DNA of 35,625 nucleotides from Alcanivorax sp. (GTDB taxonomy: Bacteria > Pseudomonadota > Gammaproteobacteria > Pseudomonadales > Alcanivoracaceae): assembly GCF_002733835.1 (NCBI RefSeq), contig NZ_NVWY01000044.1, positions 1 through 35,625 of the forward strand, in the 5' to 3' direction. Within the stretch, counting starts at the first letter, position 1. Each line of letters opens with the position of its first letter. The translations under genes and the position numbers were made by a program. Of this stretch, positions 24,447-32,432 are shown one piece after another. The notes under the pieces are model-generated. The model saw nothing but the letters and a program-made list of their open reading frames with translations, ran no database searches and was not told where the DNA came from.

Positions 24447-25763
24447 TTAGCAAAACTGCTCCCAGTTCTTTTCGAATCGCTCCCTGTCTTTTTGATTTTT
24501 TTCCTGCACCTGGCGTGGCCGAACACTAAACCCCGCATTATCAAGATCAATAAAACTGATCCTGTCCGCCTCATCGACCAAGATATTCTGTGCTTTCATA
24601 TCACCGTGACTAATCCCGGCCCAAAGAAAATGCTCCAACCACCGCCTCACATTCTCTGCAAGACCTTGCGCCCGGGAGCGCTGCTGCTCCATCAACTGGC
24701 TCAAGGCGATCGATTCCAGTTTGGGGAAAACAATAACGCTGCTTCCTGCTCGTTCTCCCCGGATAAATTCAACCAGCATAACTGGACGTGGCGTCGGAAT
24801 TCCCAACAGGGCCCATAGCCAACCCTGGCGCCAGCTGATCATCCCTCGGGAACATTTCATTTTCTGTTTAAGCCGTGCTTTCAGGCCCACTTCCCGATAA
24901 TGCTTCACCACCCAGTGCTCATTAGCATAAACGCTGATGCGGCTTCCCTTTTTCAACAAAGGCAAGGCTTCTGGCTTCTCGCAATAGGCCAACCAAGAGC
25001 CCGTCGCTCCCCGGTCCATACGATCACTATAGACAACACCGTCCTTGGTCGACTCCACGCGGATAGCAGAACAGTTCCGCTGTGATTTCCGGTCTGCCTG
25101 TACCATTCGTCTGTGCAGGGCGTGCCGGCAGCGCTTTTCAAAATCACGACTGTCCACACCATGATGCTTCATGAAATCAAGGCATTGCTGAATCAGTGAG
25201 GCCTGTAACGCCAATGCCGCTTGGGCACACATCAGGGCCAGGTTGTCTGCCAGTGCAGCTGCACCCTGCGAAGGAACCGGTTTTATCGCCCCGGCATCCA
25301 GGCAAACGATCACCCCATCATCCCTGACCAGGAAATTCCCCAGATGCAAATCAGTCTGTATCCACCCAGCCTCATACATACGCCATACGGTATCCAGCAA
25401 TGCTCTCAACAGGGGCAGGTCAAGGCTGTCAGCAAGCAATGCCTCCAGCCCCGCCCCTGACACAGGCTCCATCAGCAAGACTGTATGGTTATCCTGCTCC
25501 AGCACTGCCAAGGCCTCAGGCACACAGACACCCTGGGCCGCCAGGGTTTCCAGCAAGGTATATTCATGCCGTCCGGCGGCTTTGCTGTCATTGAAGAACA
25601 GCTTGGCAATCACCTTCTGCCCTTCCCACTGTCCCTGCACCACCAATCGCTTTCCGGGCAAATGGCGCAAAATGTCGCCCGCAACCAGCCGCCCTTCACT
25701 CATATCCAGAGAGAAAGGCGCCGCATCTCTCCAGCACCAATGCTGTAAATCGGACAGTGTCAT
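24447..25763 (-). CDS. Tandem-domain LPS kinase-like protein (two WaaP/Kdo-kinase-like domains)
   Basis: The 438-residue product contains two complete-looking small kinase domains. Domain 1 (about 25-200) has candidate ATP-binding Lys54 (VIAKLFF), catalytic loop TDLHLGNFLV with Asp138 and Asn143, and metal-binding Asp156 (CLDAG). Domain 2 (about 270-430) has WVVKHYR with Lys287, catalytic loop HGDMKAQNILV with His386, Asp388 and Asn393, and IDLDNA with Asp406. Single-domain members phosphorylate inner-core heptose or Kdo. Here one chain could act at two positions, or one domain could be regulatory. The ATG overlaps the upstream GT2 stop (ATGA), so translation is probably coupled. Similar large kinases may occur in Pseudomonas core loci. 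Confidence 0.8.
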   Translation of the reverse strand: MTLSDLQHWCWRDAAPFSLDMSEGRLVAGDILRHLPGKRLVVQGQWEGQKVIAKLFFNDSKAAGRHEYTLLETLAAQGVCVPEALAVLEQDNHTVLLMEPVSGAGLEALLADSLDLPLLRALLDTVWRMYEAGWIQTDLHLGNFLVRDDGVIVCLDAGAIKPVPSQGAAALADNLALMCAQAALALQASLIQQCLDFMKHHGVDSRDFEKRCRHALHRRMVQADRKSQRNCSAIRVESTKDGVVYSDRMDRGATGSWLAYCEKPEALPLLKKGSRISVYANEHWVVKHYREVGLKARLKQKMKCSRGMISWRQGWLWALLGIPTPRPVMLVEFIRGERAGSSVIVFPKLESIALSQLMEQQRSRAQGLAENVRRWLEHFLWAGISHGDMKAQNILVDEADRISFIDLDNAGFSVRPRQVQEKNQKDRERFEKNWEQFC

Positions 25764-26656
25764 GATTTCATCAGGCTCTTAAGTAAACGTCGCAAGTAAC
25801 GCGGTTGCAAAGCCGTCAGAGGGGCTTCACCAAACAGCTGTCGATACAGGCAGCGCACATCAGTGTATCTCTCTGCTCGGTAACATATCTTTAACAGTGA
25901 AAGTAATCTTCGCACACGATAGGCCTTGCGAGCTGACTGGGCCCATTCCGGAAGGCCATTGTGATCAAAGATCCGCTCTTCCAGAGACATACCGACCGCC
26001 AAAGCCGCGCTCACATCATGTCGCATACTGTCTTCATGTTTGTGAATTTTGGCAATAGGCTCCGGAGTAGTGGCCACCGGATAATTGGCCAACACATGAG
26101 CGAACACCGGCAAATCTTCCGTATGACGCAAGTTTGGGTCATAGCGAACCGTTGCAAACAACTGTTGGTGCATAGCACAGGCACCATTAGATATGGTTAA
26201 TTTTTTCCCCAGGAAGGCAGCGAAGTTTTTCTTACAATCAGCAGTAATGGGCCTTGGCCTGATTTTCTCACAGGCATCTCCGCTACAGGAATAATGGCCA
26301 CCGATCAGCAGCCGAGCCTGAGGGCTTTCCTGTGCACATTTCTCCAGTGCTGACAACGCCTCCGAACACATCTCGTCATCCGCATCCAGAAAAATCAACC
26401 ACGGAAATCGAGCCTTCTCAATACCTCTATTACGCACCGCAGACAAACCCTGGTTAACCTGGGGTATATAACGCAGCACATCAGAATGCTGATTCTCCAG
26501 TGCCCTCATAATTTCATCGGTATTGTCGGTAGAGCCATCATTGATCACCAACACCTCAAAATCAGAATAAGACTGGCTCAATACCGATTGCACCGCCCGC
26601 TCAATACAATGACCGTAGTTATAGGCAGGAATGACAACGGAAAAACCGGCACTCAT
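25760..26656 (-). CDS. Family 2 glycosyltransferase
   Basis: The 298-residue GT-A protein starts with FSVVIPAYNYGHCIERAVQSV, has NDGSTDNT with Asp40, and the nucleotide-sugar/metal-binding DxD as LDADDE (Asp91, Asp93). The second half is variable, as usual for acceptor-binding parts, and Arg-rich near the end. It most likely adds an outer-core sugar to LPS; donor and acceptor are unknown. It lies between waaP and the tandem kinase gene with 4-bp ATGA overlaps on both sides, and is AT-richer than the genes further right. Confidence 0.88.
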   Translation of the reverse strand: MSAGFSVVIPAYNYGHCIERAVQSVLSQSYSDFEVLVINDGSTDNTDEIMRALENQHSDVLRYIPQVNQGLSAVRNRGIEKARFPWLIFLDADDEMCSEALSALEKCAQESPQARLLIGGHYSCSGDACEKIRPRPITADCKKNFAAFLGKKLTISNGACAMHQQLFATVRYDPNLRHTEDLPVFAHVLANYPVATTPEPIAKIHKHEDSMRHDVSAALAVGMSLEERIFDHNGLPEWAQSARKAYRVRRLLSLLKICYRAERYTDVRCLYRQLFGEAPLTALQPRYLRRLLKSLMKS

Positions 26657-27501
26657 ATATCCTTCCCCGGGTGCGGATTAAACTGCAGAGGAAATTGAGG
26701 TGTCTTTTCATAATAGCGGCGATAAATTTTTTCGCCTTCTCGCTGACTGGCAGCCAGCAGAGCAGATTTTTCCGTCAGCACATCACGTAAAGATCGCCCA
26801 CTGTACTCACGCACAAAGCGCAGAACATCTCTTCGCGTCATCCCGTACCGGGCAGTGGAGAAATACAAGCCCCCCAAATCCTTGACTCGCCATCGCTGAG
26901 GAACCGCCCCTCGCACCTGGGAACGGTGCAGATCGATCAGGAAAAGAGGCGCGCTTTCATCCCTGGCATGCACCGCAGATGCCGGCATCAAAAAGTGGGC
27001 AAGATAAAAATCACGGTGATTAATGCCTGCATCATGCATACGGCGGGCGATAGCAGCCACCCGACGAATCAGCTCGCGCTTGAACCCTACAGGCACTTCT
27101 CCTGCCTCAAGCCAGCTTTCGCCCACCTCCTCCAGGCTCAAGGTATCAGCCAGCTCATCCGTGACCAGAAACGATTCCTGACGAGACGGATTGTGGCCAC
27201 GGCAGCCATACCCTGCCACCGTCATCGTATCCAGCCCTGCGGCCCGAACAGCATCAATCGCACGCACTTCTTGCATGGCGCCAAGCACAGGCAATTTCCC
27301 CTGACCCAGATTCTTGAAGATTTCACGCCATCCAATCCCGCCATGGTACTTGAGGAAATAACCTTTTCCGGCATGGAAAAAACGCAGCGTTCTGCGCCCT
27401 TCACGCTCCCGGAAAATATTCCCTTGTTGCCGGGCCGCCTGCTCAAACGGGTCCTTGCCGGCCCAGGCCGCCGCCAGATCTTCACGCAGCATCGTGCTCA
27501 T
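26653..27501 (-). CDS. waaP: LPS core heptose(I) kinase WaaP (RfaP)
   Basis: WaaP phosphorylates heptose I of the LPS inner core with ATP on the cytoplasmic side, a modification important for outer-membrane strength. The 282-residue product aligns along its length with known WaaP: AWAGKDPFEQ, REREGRRTLRF, the candidate ATP-binding Lys51 (YFLKYHGG), IFKNLGQGKLPVLGA, the catalytic loop GINHRDFYLAHFL with Asp164, IDLHRSQVR with the metal-binding Asp, and RWRVKDLGGLYFST. The ATG overlaps the waaG stop by 4 bp. A second ATG nine bases in is also possible. Confidence 0.95.
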   Translation of the reverse strand: MSTMLREDLAAAWAGKDPFEQAARQQGNIFREREGRRTLRFFHAGKGYFLKYHGGIGWREIFKNLGQGKLPVLGAMQEVRAIDAVRAAGLDTMTVAGYGCRGHNPSRQESFLVTDELADTLSLEEVGESWLEAGEVPVGFKRELIRRVAAIARRMHDAGINHRDFYLAHFLMPASAVHARDESAPLFLIDLHRSQVRGAVPQRWRVKDLGGLYFSTARYGMTRRDVLRFVREYSGRSLRDVLTEKSALLAASQREGEKIYRRYYEKTPQFPLQFNPHPGKDI

Positions 27502-28592
27502 TCCTGCTCCCCGTCATCGCCCGCTTCCAGTGCTGATACCGCATGCTCCACCAGGTCATAAATATCTGCACTGGCCGCAAATACCCGTCCCCGTTGCCGC
27601 CAGTCATCACGCCCCTGCATCAGAAGTGTCTTGGCTGCCAAGGCCATCATGGCAAGCGACGCATTGTCATTCATTACCTGGCCCATGGCCGCCTGCTCAA
27701 TGTACGGTGAATACCCGCATGCCTTCGTGGTCAAAACCGGCAACCCAGCAATGGCAGCCTCAAGCAATACCGTGCCGGTGTTTTCCGCATAGGCGAGATG
27801 CAGCAACAAATCCGCAGACCAAAGCCACTCCGGCACATTGTCCTGCCCACCCATGAAATGCAGGCGCGACATTACACCCAGCCGGCGCGCCAGCGCAGCA
27901 AAACGCTCAGGGCGGTCATCGCCCACTACAAATAGTTGCGCCTCTGGCAACTCCGCCAGCACATGAATGGCACGATCCAGGCCCTTGGTACGAAAACCGG
28001 AGCCCACAAACAACAGCATCGGTTGCTGATCAGTCAGATCCAATTTTTCCCGATGCGCCATACGCACCGACTCATAACACTGGGGCAGCACCCGGTCACG
28101 GCGAATACCTGGTGGCAAATCGATAAATCGTTGTTCGGCGGTACCGTAGTGATCCTGAAACAGGGATTTCTGTGGCGGAGAAATGGACAAAATCCGAGTG
28201 GTGCTACCCTGTGCAAAAACCGCATGTTCCATATCCAGTTTGCTGCGATAACGCGGCAACCAGGAACGCGGCCAGGAGTAACGCTCGGAAAGACAACCAT
28301 CCGCAGCATAATACCAATCCAGCCCAGGCATTTTGTTGAACCCTACTCGCAGGTCAAAATCCGCCCACAACTCACTCACCTGGCCTGCAAACTGCACATC
28401 ACGCCGGTGATTGCTGCCGGCAGTCACCGGCAGCAAATGCACAGTAATATCCTTTGGCTTTCCACCTTCCCAGGCCCGGGTAAAAATGGTGACCTGATGA
28501 CCCCGTGCTACAGCGGCTTGGGCAATAGCCAACATATCCCTTTGCAACCCGCCGAAAGGGAAATACTCGAACAGCACAAACGCCAGCTTCAT
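27498..28592 (-). CDS. waaG: LPS core glucosyltransferase WaaG-type (GT4)
   Basis: This 364-residue GT-B enzyme transfers the first outer-core sugar to heptose II. The start KLAFVLFEYFPFGGLQRDM matches WaaG, and SISPPQKSLFQDHYG and FVGSGFRTKGLDRAI are also conserved. The donor-binding E-x7-E of family GT4 is present as ENTGTVLLE. In Pseudomonas the corresponding sugar is galactosamine-like and in enterics glucose, so the exact donor is uncertain. It sits between waaC and waaP with ATGA overlaps to both, the standard waaF-waaC-waaG-waaP order. Confidence 0.94.
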   Translation of the reverse strand: MKLAFVLFEYFPFGGLQRDMLAIAQAAVARGHQVTIFTRAWEGGKPKDITVHLLPVTAGSNHRRDVQFAGQVSELWADFDLRVGFNKMPGLDWYYAADGCLSERYSWPRSWLPRYRSKLDMEHAVFAQGSTTRILSISPPQKSLFQDHYGTAEQRFIDLPPGIRRDRVLPQCYESVRMAHREKLDLTDQQPMLLFVGSGFRTKGLDRAIHVLAELPEAQLFVVGDDRPERFAALARRLGVMSRLHFMGGQDNVPEWLWSADLLLHLAYAENTGTVLLEAAIAGLPVLTTKACGYSPYIEQAAMGQVMNDNASLAMMALAAKTLLMQGRDDWRQRGRVFAASADIYDLVEHAVSALEAGDDGEQE

Positions 28593-29614
28593 GAGGCCAC
28601 CCGTAACAGTTGCTGCCAGACCTGCTTTGGCTTGAGGCTGCTAAAGCAAGGAGGCTCCACCCCCTTGCCCAACTCTCCCCGGTATGTGCACTTCTCCTGC
28701 ACGCAAGGCGCGCAAGGAAAATCCGCCGCCAAGGACGAAGCACGAGCACCTTGCACCCCGGTCAGCACCGGGTCCGTTGGGCCATAAAGTGCCACACCCG
28801 GCAGACCAGCGGCCGCCGCCAGATGTGCCAAGCCGGTATCCACAGCGATAAAGGCGTCCCAGCTCAACAGTTTGTCGGTAAGCGCATCCAGCCCCATTTT
28901 CGGCAGCACTGTCACTCGCTCAAGACCGGAAGCCAACCGCTCGGCGCGGGCCTTTTCTTCGTCGTTGCCCCAAGGCACATAAATGCGGTGACCTTCACTA
29001 CTGGCCAACTCCAGCAACTGCCGCCAGAAAGCCTCCGGGTAATGCTTGGTGGTCCAGGTCGTGCCATGACAAAAAACCAGCTGGGCCGGGCAACTTAACG
29101 GAGTCGGCACATGACTGCGAGGCAGACCGTAATCGGGTGCAGTGTCGGGCAGAGGGTAGCCGAGCGACAGTGCGAACAACTGCCGAACCCGGGCAATGGC
29201 ATGCTGGCCTCGCGCAATCGGTTGTGGATAATCCAGCACTCGGGCAGACAACCCTTCCCGTGCAGAGCTTTTATCCAAACCAAACGTGGGACCACTGGCA
29301 AGACGCGTAATGAAAGCGCTTTTCAGCAAACCCTGAGCATCAATCACCGCATCGTAGGAGGTCGCCTGAACGGCGGCTTTGAAGGCAGCCCACTCCCCGG
29401 AGCGGCGCGCTCTGATGGGATGTTTGCGCCAGCGGCGCAGGGCACAGGAAAAAGTATTGCTAACCACAGGGTGGCGGCTTGCCAGTTCGACGAAGGCTTC
29501 CTCTACAACCCAGTCCACCTGCAGCGCAGGAATCGCTGCCTGTGCATCGGTCAGTGCCGGCAGAGTGTGGATCACATCCCCCATGGAAGAGGTCTTGATC
29601 AAAAGCACACGCAT
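28589..29614 (-). CDS. waaC: ADP-heptose:LPS heptosyltransferase I (WaaC)
   Basis: WaaC adds the first L-glycero-D-manno-heptose to Kdo2-lipid A. The 341-residue GT9 protein has the N-terminal VLLIKTSSMGDVIHTLPAL, with the conserved Asp of the active site (SSMGD), and in the second half FCHGTTWTTKHYPE and AVDTGLAHLAAAAGLPGVALYG, which bind ADP-heptose. It lies 3 bp downstream of the non-canonical kinase gene and overlaps waaG by 4 bp. The substrate is supplied by HldE, encoded in this window. Confidence 0.96.
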   Translation of the reverse strand: MRVLLIKTSSMGDVIHTLPALTDAQAAIPALQVDWVVEEAFVELASRHPVVSNTFSCALRRWRKHPIRARRSGEWAAFKAAVQATSYDAVIDAQGLLKSAFITRLASGPTFGLDKSSAREGLSARVLDYPQPIARGQHAIARVRQLFALSLGYPLPDTAPDYGLPRSHVPTPLSCPAQLVFCHGTTWTTKHYPEAFWRQLLELASSEGHRIYVPWGNDEEKARAERLASGLERVTVLPKMGLDALTDKLLSWDAFIAVDTGLAHLAAAAGLPGVALYGPTDPVLTGVQGARASSLAADFPCAPCVQEKCTYRGELGKGVEPPCFSSLKPKQVWQQLLRVAS

Positions 29615-29617
29615 TGA

Positions 29618-30406
29618 TCAGGCGCCCCTTAACTTGAACTTACGCTCCATACGGGTCATGAGTGATCGACCCTCACTATCTGCCAGCGGCCGATCAAAGT
29701 AAGCCCTTAAAAAACGCAACCTGTCACGGGCAGAAAAACCACTCGCTCGTCTTGCCAACGTCTCCAGGTCACGCAGCCGTGGCTGCCAACGCCGATAGTG
29801 CGGCCGGCAGCGCTCCATGTCGATGAAGCGTACGTCATAGCGTTGCTGCTTATCAGACCAAGCCACAAAGATATGTTTGGGATACAAATTTTGGTGAACC
29901 AATCCACGCTCATGGAGCAACCGTACCACCGCAGCCACATCTCGTATCAACGTAAATCGACGCGCTGCCGACAACTGGTCCAGCTTCACCTGATCCAGGC
30001 TCTGGAAACCCGCCAAATTTAGGCTGACCAACATGGCTTCGTTATCTCCGCCTGAAGAATTGGCCGCAAAAAACACGGGCTCTGCCACGGGCACGCCCGC
30101 TTGCCAGCAGCGCATCAGGGCCCGGTATTCCTGATACAACGTCGTTTGTCCGGAAACAGGATGCAGCACACTGCGACGCACATAGTTGCGCTGATGCTTA
30201 ATGTACACTGTCACTGGCTCACCCTCAGCGCCAATCACACTAGCCCGGAAGACTTGACTGACCCCTCTTCCTCGCTGATTAGGCTCATCGACCAGCGTTT
30301 TATCCAACGCCAACCAGTCCTTCATCGTACTCAAGCCGAGCCCATCCAGCGTCAAACGCCAGTGAGGGTGAACATAACTGCCATTCAATTCCATTTGATC
30401 ACTCAT
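29618..30406 (-). CDS. WaaP/InaA-like LPS kinase with Asn in place of the catalytic Asp
   Basis: The 262-residue product has a WaaP/InaA-like fold: VTVYIKHQRNYVRRS with a candidate ATP-binding Lys, LYQEYRALMRCWQAGVPVAE with the conserved Glu, a catalytic loop LVHQNLYPKHIFV, and FIDMERCR with metal-binding Asp196. In the catalytic loop the usual HRD or HGD is HQN (His171-Gln-Asn173), so the general-base Asp is replaced. YPKHIF is typical of the InaA branch, where the loop varies, so activity is uncertain. It sits between waaF and waaC, where other core loci usually have no gene. The start at 30406 overlaps waaF by 8 bp; 30394 is equally possible. Confidence 0.82.
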   Translation of the reverse strand: MSDQMELNGSYVHPHWRLTLDGLGLSTMKDWLALDKTLVDEPNQRGRGVSQVFRASVIGAEGEPVTVYIKHQRNYVRRSVLHPVSGQTTLYQEYRALMRCWQAGVPVAEPVFFAANSSGGDNEAMLVSLNLAGFQSLDQVKLDQLSAARRFTLIRDVAAVVRLLHERGLVHQNLYPKHIFVAWSDKQQRYDVRFIDMERCRPHYRRWQPRLRDLETLARRASGFSARDRLRFLRAYFDRPLADSEGRSLMTRMERKFKLRGA

Positions 30407-31454
30407 CTCCAACCAGCTGCCCCAGTGCCTCAATCACCTGAGAAGGCGGTAACTGGCGCAGACAGTTCAGGTGGCCCAGCGGGCATTCACGCTCGAAACA
30501 GGGGCTACACTCCAGCCCCAATCGTACCACTGCTACCCGATCACCCAAGGGAGGCGTAAAGCCGGGAGACGTTGAGCCGTATACGGCTACCAGTGGCCGC
30601 TTCAGGGCGGCCGCAATATGCATCAGACCAGAATCATTACTGACCACCGCCATGGTCGCTGACAGCAAATCCACGGCCTGCTCCAGGGACGTGTTCCCCG
30701 CCAGCACCACCGCATGCTCATCCGCACCGTTCTCCAGCGCCCCGACGATCATATCCGCCACGGGCTGGTCTTTACCGGAACCGAAGATCCACACCTGCCC
30801 GCCACGCTCGATCCAGTGCTGGGCCACTGCGGCGTAATGATGCTCTGGCCAACGCTTGGCCGGACCGAATTCAGCCCCGGGGCACAGCCCCAGCACCGGG
30901 CGGTCCAGGTTGAGATTATGCGCTGCCATGGCCGCATTGCGGGAATCGTCGCTGACCAGCAAGTGTGGAGCGGTAATTTCATCCAGCCCCGGAACCGGCG
31001 CATCTTCCGGCAATGCCAACGCTACAAAACGCTGCACCATCAAGGGGTAGCGTTCCTTGTCCAGTTTGCGCACATCGTTGAGCAGGCCATAACGCATTTC
31101 GCCGCGCCAGCCGGTGCGCACCGGAACTTTCGCCGAAAACGGCACCAGCGCAGACTTGAGCGAATTGGGCAGCACATAACTTTGCTGATAGTGGCCGCGC
31201 AGGGATTTCCCCAATGCGTGCCGCTCACCAAGACGCAAATCGCCATGGTCAAACGGCAACGCCAGCGCCTCTCGCACTTCCGGCATGCGTGACAGCAGCG
31301 GCCGACACCAGGTCGGCGCCAGGACATCAATGGCACAGTCGGGGTATTGGCGACGCAGTTCGGAGAACAGCGTTTGCGCCATCACCATGTCGCCGACCCA
31401 GGACGGGCCGACGACAAGGATGGCGGAGGGCGAGTCGGTAACGGTAGCCGGCAT
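30399..31454 (-). CDS. waaF: ADP-heptose:LPS heptosyltransferase II (WaaF)
   Basis: WaaF adds the second heptose to the inner core. The 351-residue GT9 product has ILVVGPSWVGDMVMAQTLF with the conserved Asp (WVGD), YVLPNSLKSALVPF, GLCPGAEFGPAKRWPE and SNDSGLMHIAAALKRPLVAVYG. The C-terminal Cys-containing stretch ECSPCFERECPLGHLNCL is typical of WaaF. It starts 9 bp after ilvE, as in Pseudomonas, and begins the LPS part of the long minus-strand cluster. Confidence 0.96.
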   Translation of the reverse strand: MPATVTDSPSAILVVGPSWVGDMVMAQTLFSELRRQYPDCAIDVLAPTWCRPLLSRMPEVREALALPFDHGDLRLGERHALGKSLRGHYQQSYVLPNSLKSALVPFSAKVPVRTGWRGEMRYGLLNDVRKLDKERYPLMVQRFVALALPEDAPVPGLDEITAPHLLVSDDSRNAAMAAHNLNLDRPVLGLCPGAEFGPAKRWPEHHYAAVAQHWIERGGQVWIFGSGKDQPVADMIVGALENGADEHAVVLAGNTSLEQAVDLLSATMAVVSNDSGLMHIAAALKRPLVAVYGSTSPGFTPPLGDRVAVVRLGLECSPCFERECPLGHLNCLRQLPPSQVIEALGQLVGDE

Positions 31455-31463
31455 CCGCCTGCT

Positions 31464-32390
31464 TCAGCTCACGTAAGTGAGCCAGTCTCCGTAATCGTCA
31501 TCCAGCTTACCGCGCACCAAGTCGAAATAGACGGCCTGCAGCTGTTCGGTCACCGGGCCGCGTTTACCGGCACCAATGATACGACCATCCAGTTCACGGA
31601 TCGGCATGACTTCCGCCGCAGTGCCGGTGAAGAAAGCTTCGTCGGCAATGTAGAGCTCGTCACGGGTGATGCGCTTCTCACGCACCGGATAACCACGCTC
31701 TTCTGCCAGTTGCATGATGGTTTTGCGGGTAATGCCATCCAGGCAAGAGGTCAGTTCCGGGGTGTAAATGATACCGTCGCGGACCAGGAACACATTCTCG
31801 CCAGAGCCTTCCGCCACATAACCCTCATTATCCAGCAGCAAGGCCTCATCGGCGCCACCGGACAGCGCTTCGTTCAGCGCCAGCATGGAGTTCATGTAGT
31901 TGCCGTTGGCTTTTGCCTTGCACATGGTGATGTTCACGTGGTGGCGGGTATAGCTGGAGGTACGCACCTTGATGCCCAGTTCCAGCGCCTCCGGCGACAT
32001 GTAGGACGGCCATTCCCAGGCGGCCACCATCACGTGCACTTTCAGGTTGTGGGCACGCAGACCCATGCCTTCACTGCCGTAAAACGCCATCGGGCGCAGG
32101 TAGGCGTGGGGCAAATTATTTTCGCGAATCGCAGACAGGTGCGCCTCATTGATCTGCTCCTTGGTATAGGGCAGCTTCATGTTGAGGATATGCGCACTGT
32201 TGAAAAACCGGTCGGTGTGATCCTGCAGGCGGAAAATAGCCGGCCCTTTTGCTGTCTCATAGGCACGCACGCCTTCGAACACGCCCATGCCGTAATGCAG
32301 GGTATGCGTCAGCACGTGAACCTTGGCCTCCTGCCAGGGAACCAGCTCGCCATCCAACCAGATAAAACCGTCTCTTACAGCCATCGACAT
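31464..32390 (-). CDS. ilvE: Branched-chain amino acid aminotransferase IlvE
   Basis: This fold-type IV PLP enzyme interconverts Leu, Ile and Val with their 2-oxo acids, using glutamate/2-oxoglutarate. The 308-residue length is standard. The PLP Lys is predicted as Lys160 in KAKANGNYMNS; LHYGMGVFEGVRAY, LLLDNEGYVAEGSGENVF and FTGTAAEVMPIREL (PLP-phosphate and substrate loops) are all present. It lies 42 bp downstream of glnE and 9 bp before waaF, so an amino-acid metabolism gene is probably on the same transcript as the LPS core genes. Confidence 0.97.
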   Translation of the reverse strand: MSMAVRDGFIWLDGELVPWQEAKVHVLTHTLHYGMGVFEGVRAYETAKGPAIFRLQDHTDRFFNSAHILNMKLPYTKEQINEAHLSAIRENNLPHAYLRPMAFYGSEGMGLRAHNLKVHVMVAAWEWPSYMSPEALELGIKVRTSSYTRHHVNITMCKAKANGNYMNSMLALNEALSGGADEALLLDNEGYVAEGSGENVFLVRDGIIYTPELTSCLDGITRKTIMQLAEERGYPVREKRITRDELYIADEAFFTGTAAEVMPIRELDGRIIGAGKRGPVTEQLQAVYFDLVRGKLDDDYGDWLTYVS

Positions 32391-32432
32391 GGCAGTGATA
32401 CTCCCAGAACTAAGGACCTTTGAGCGAACGCC

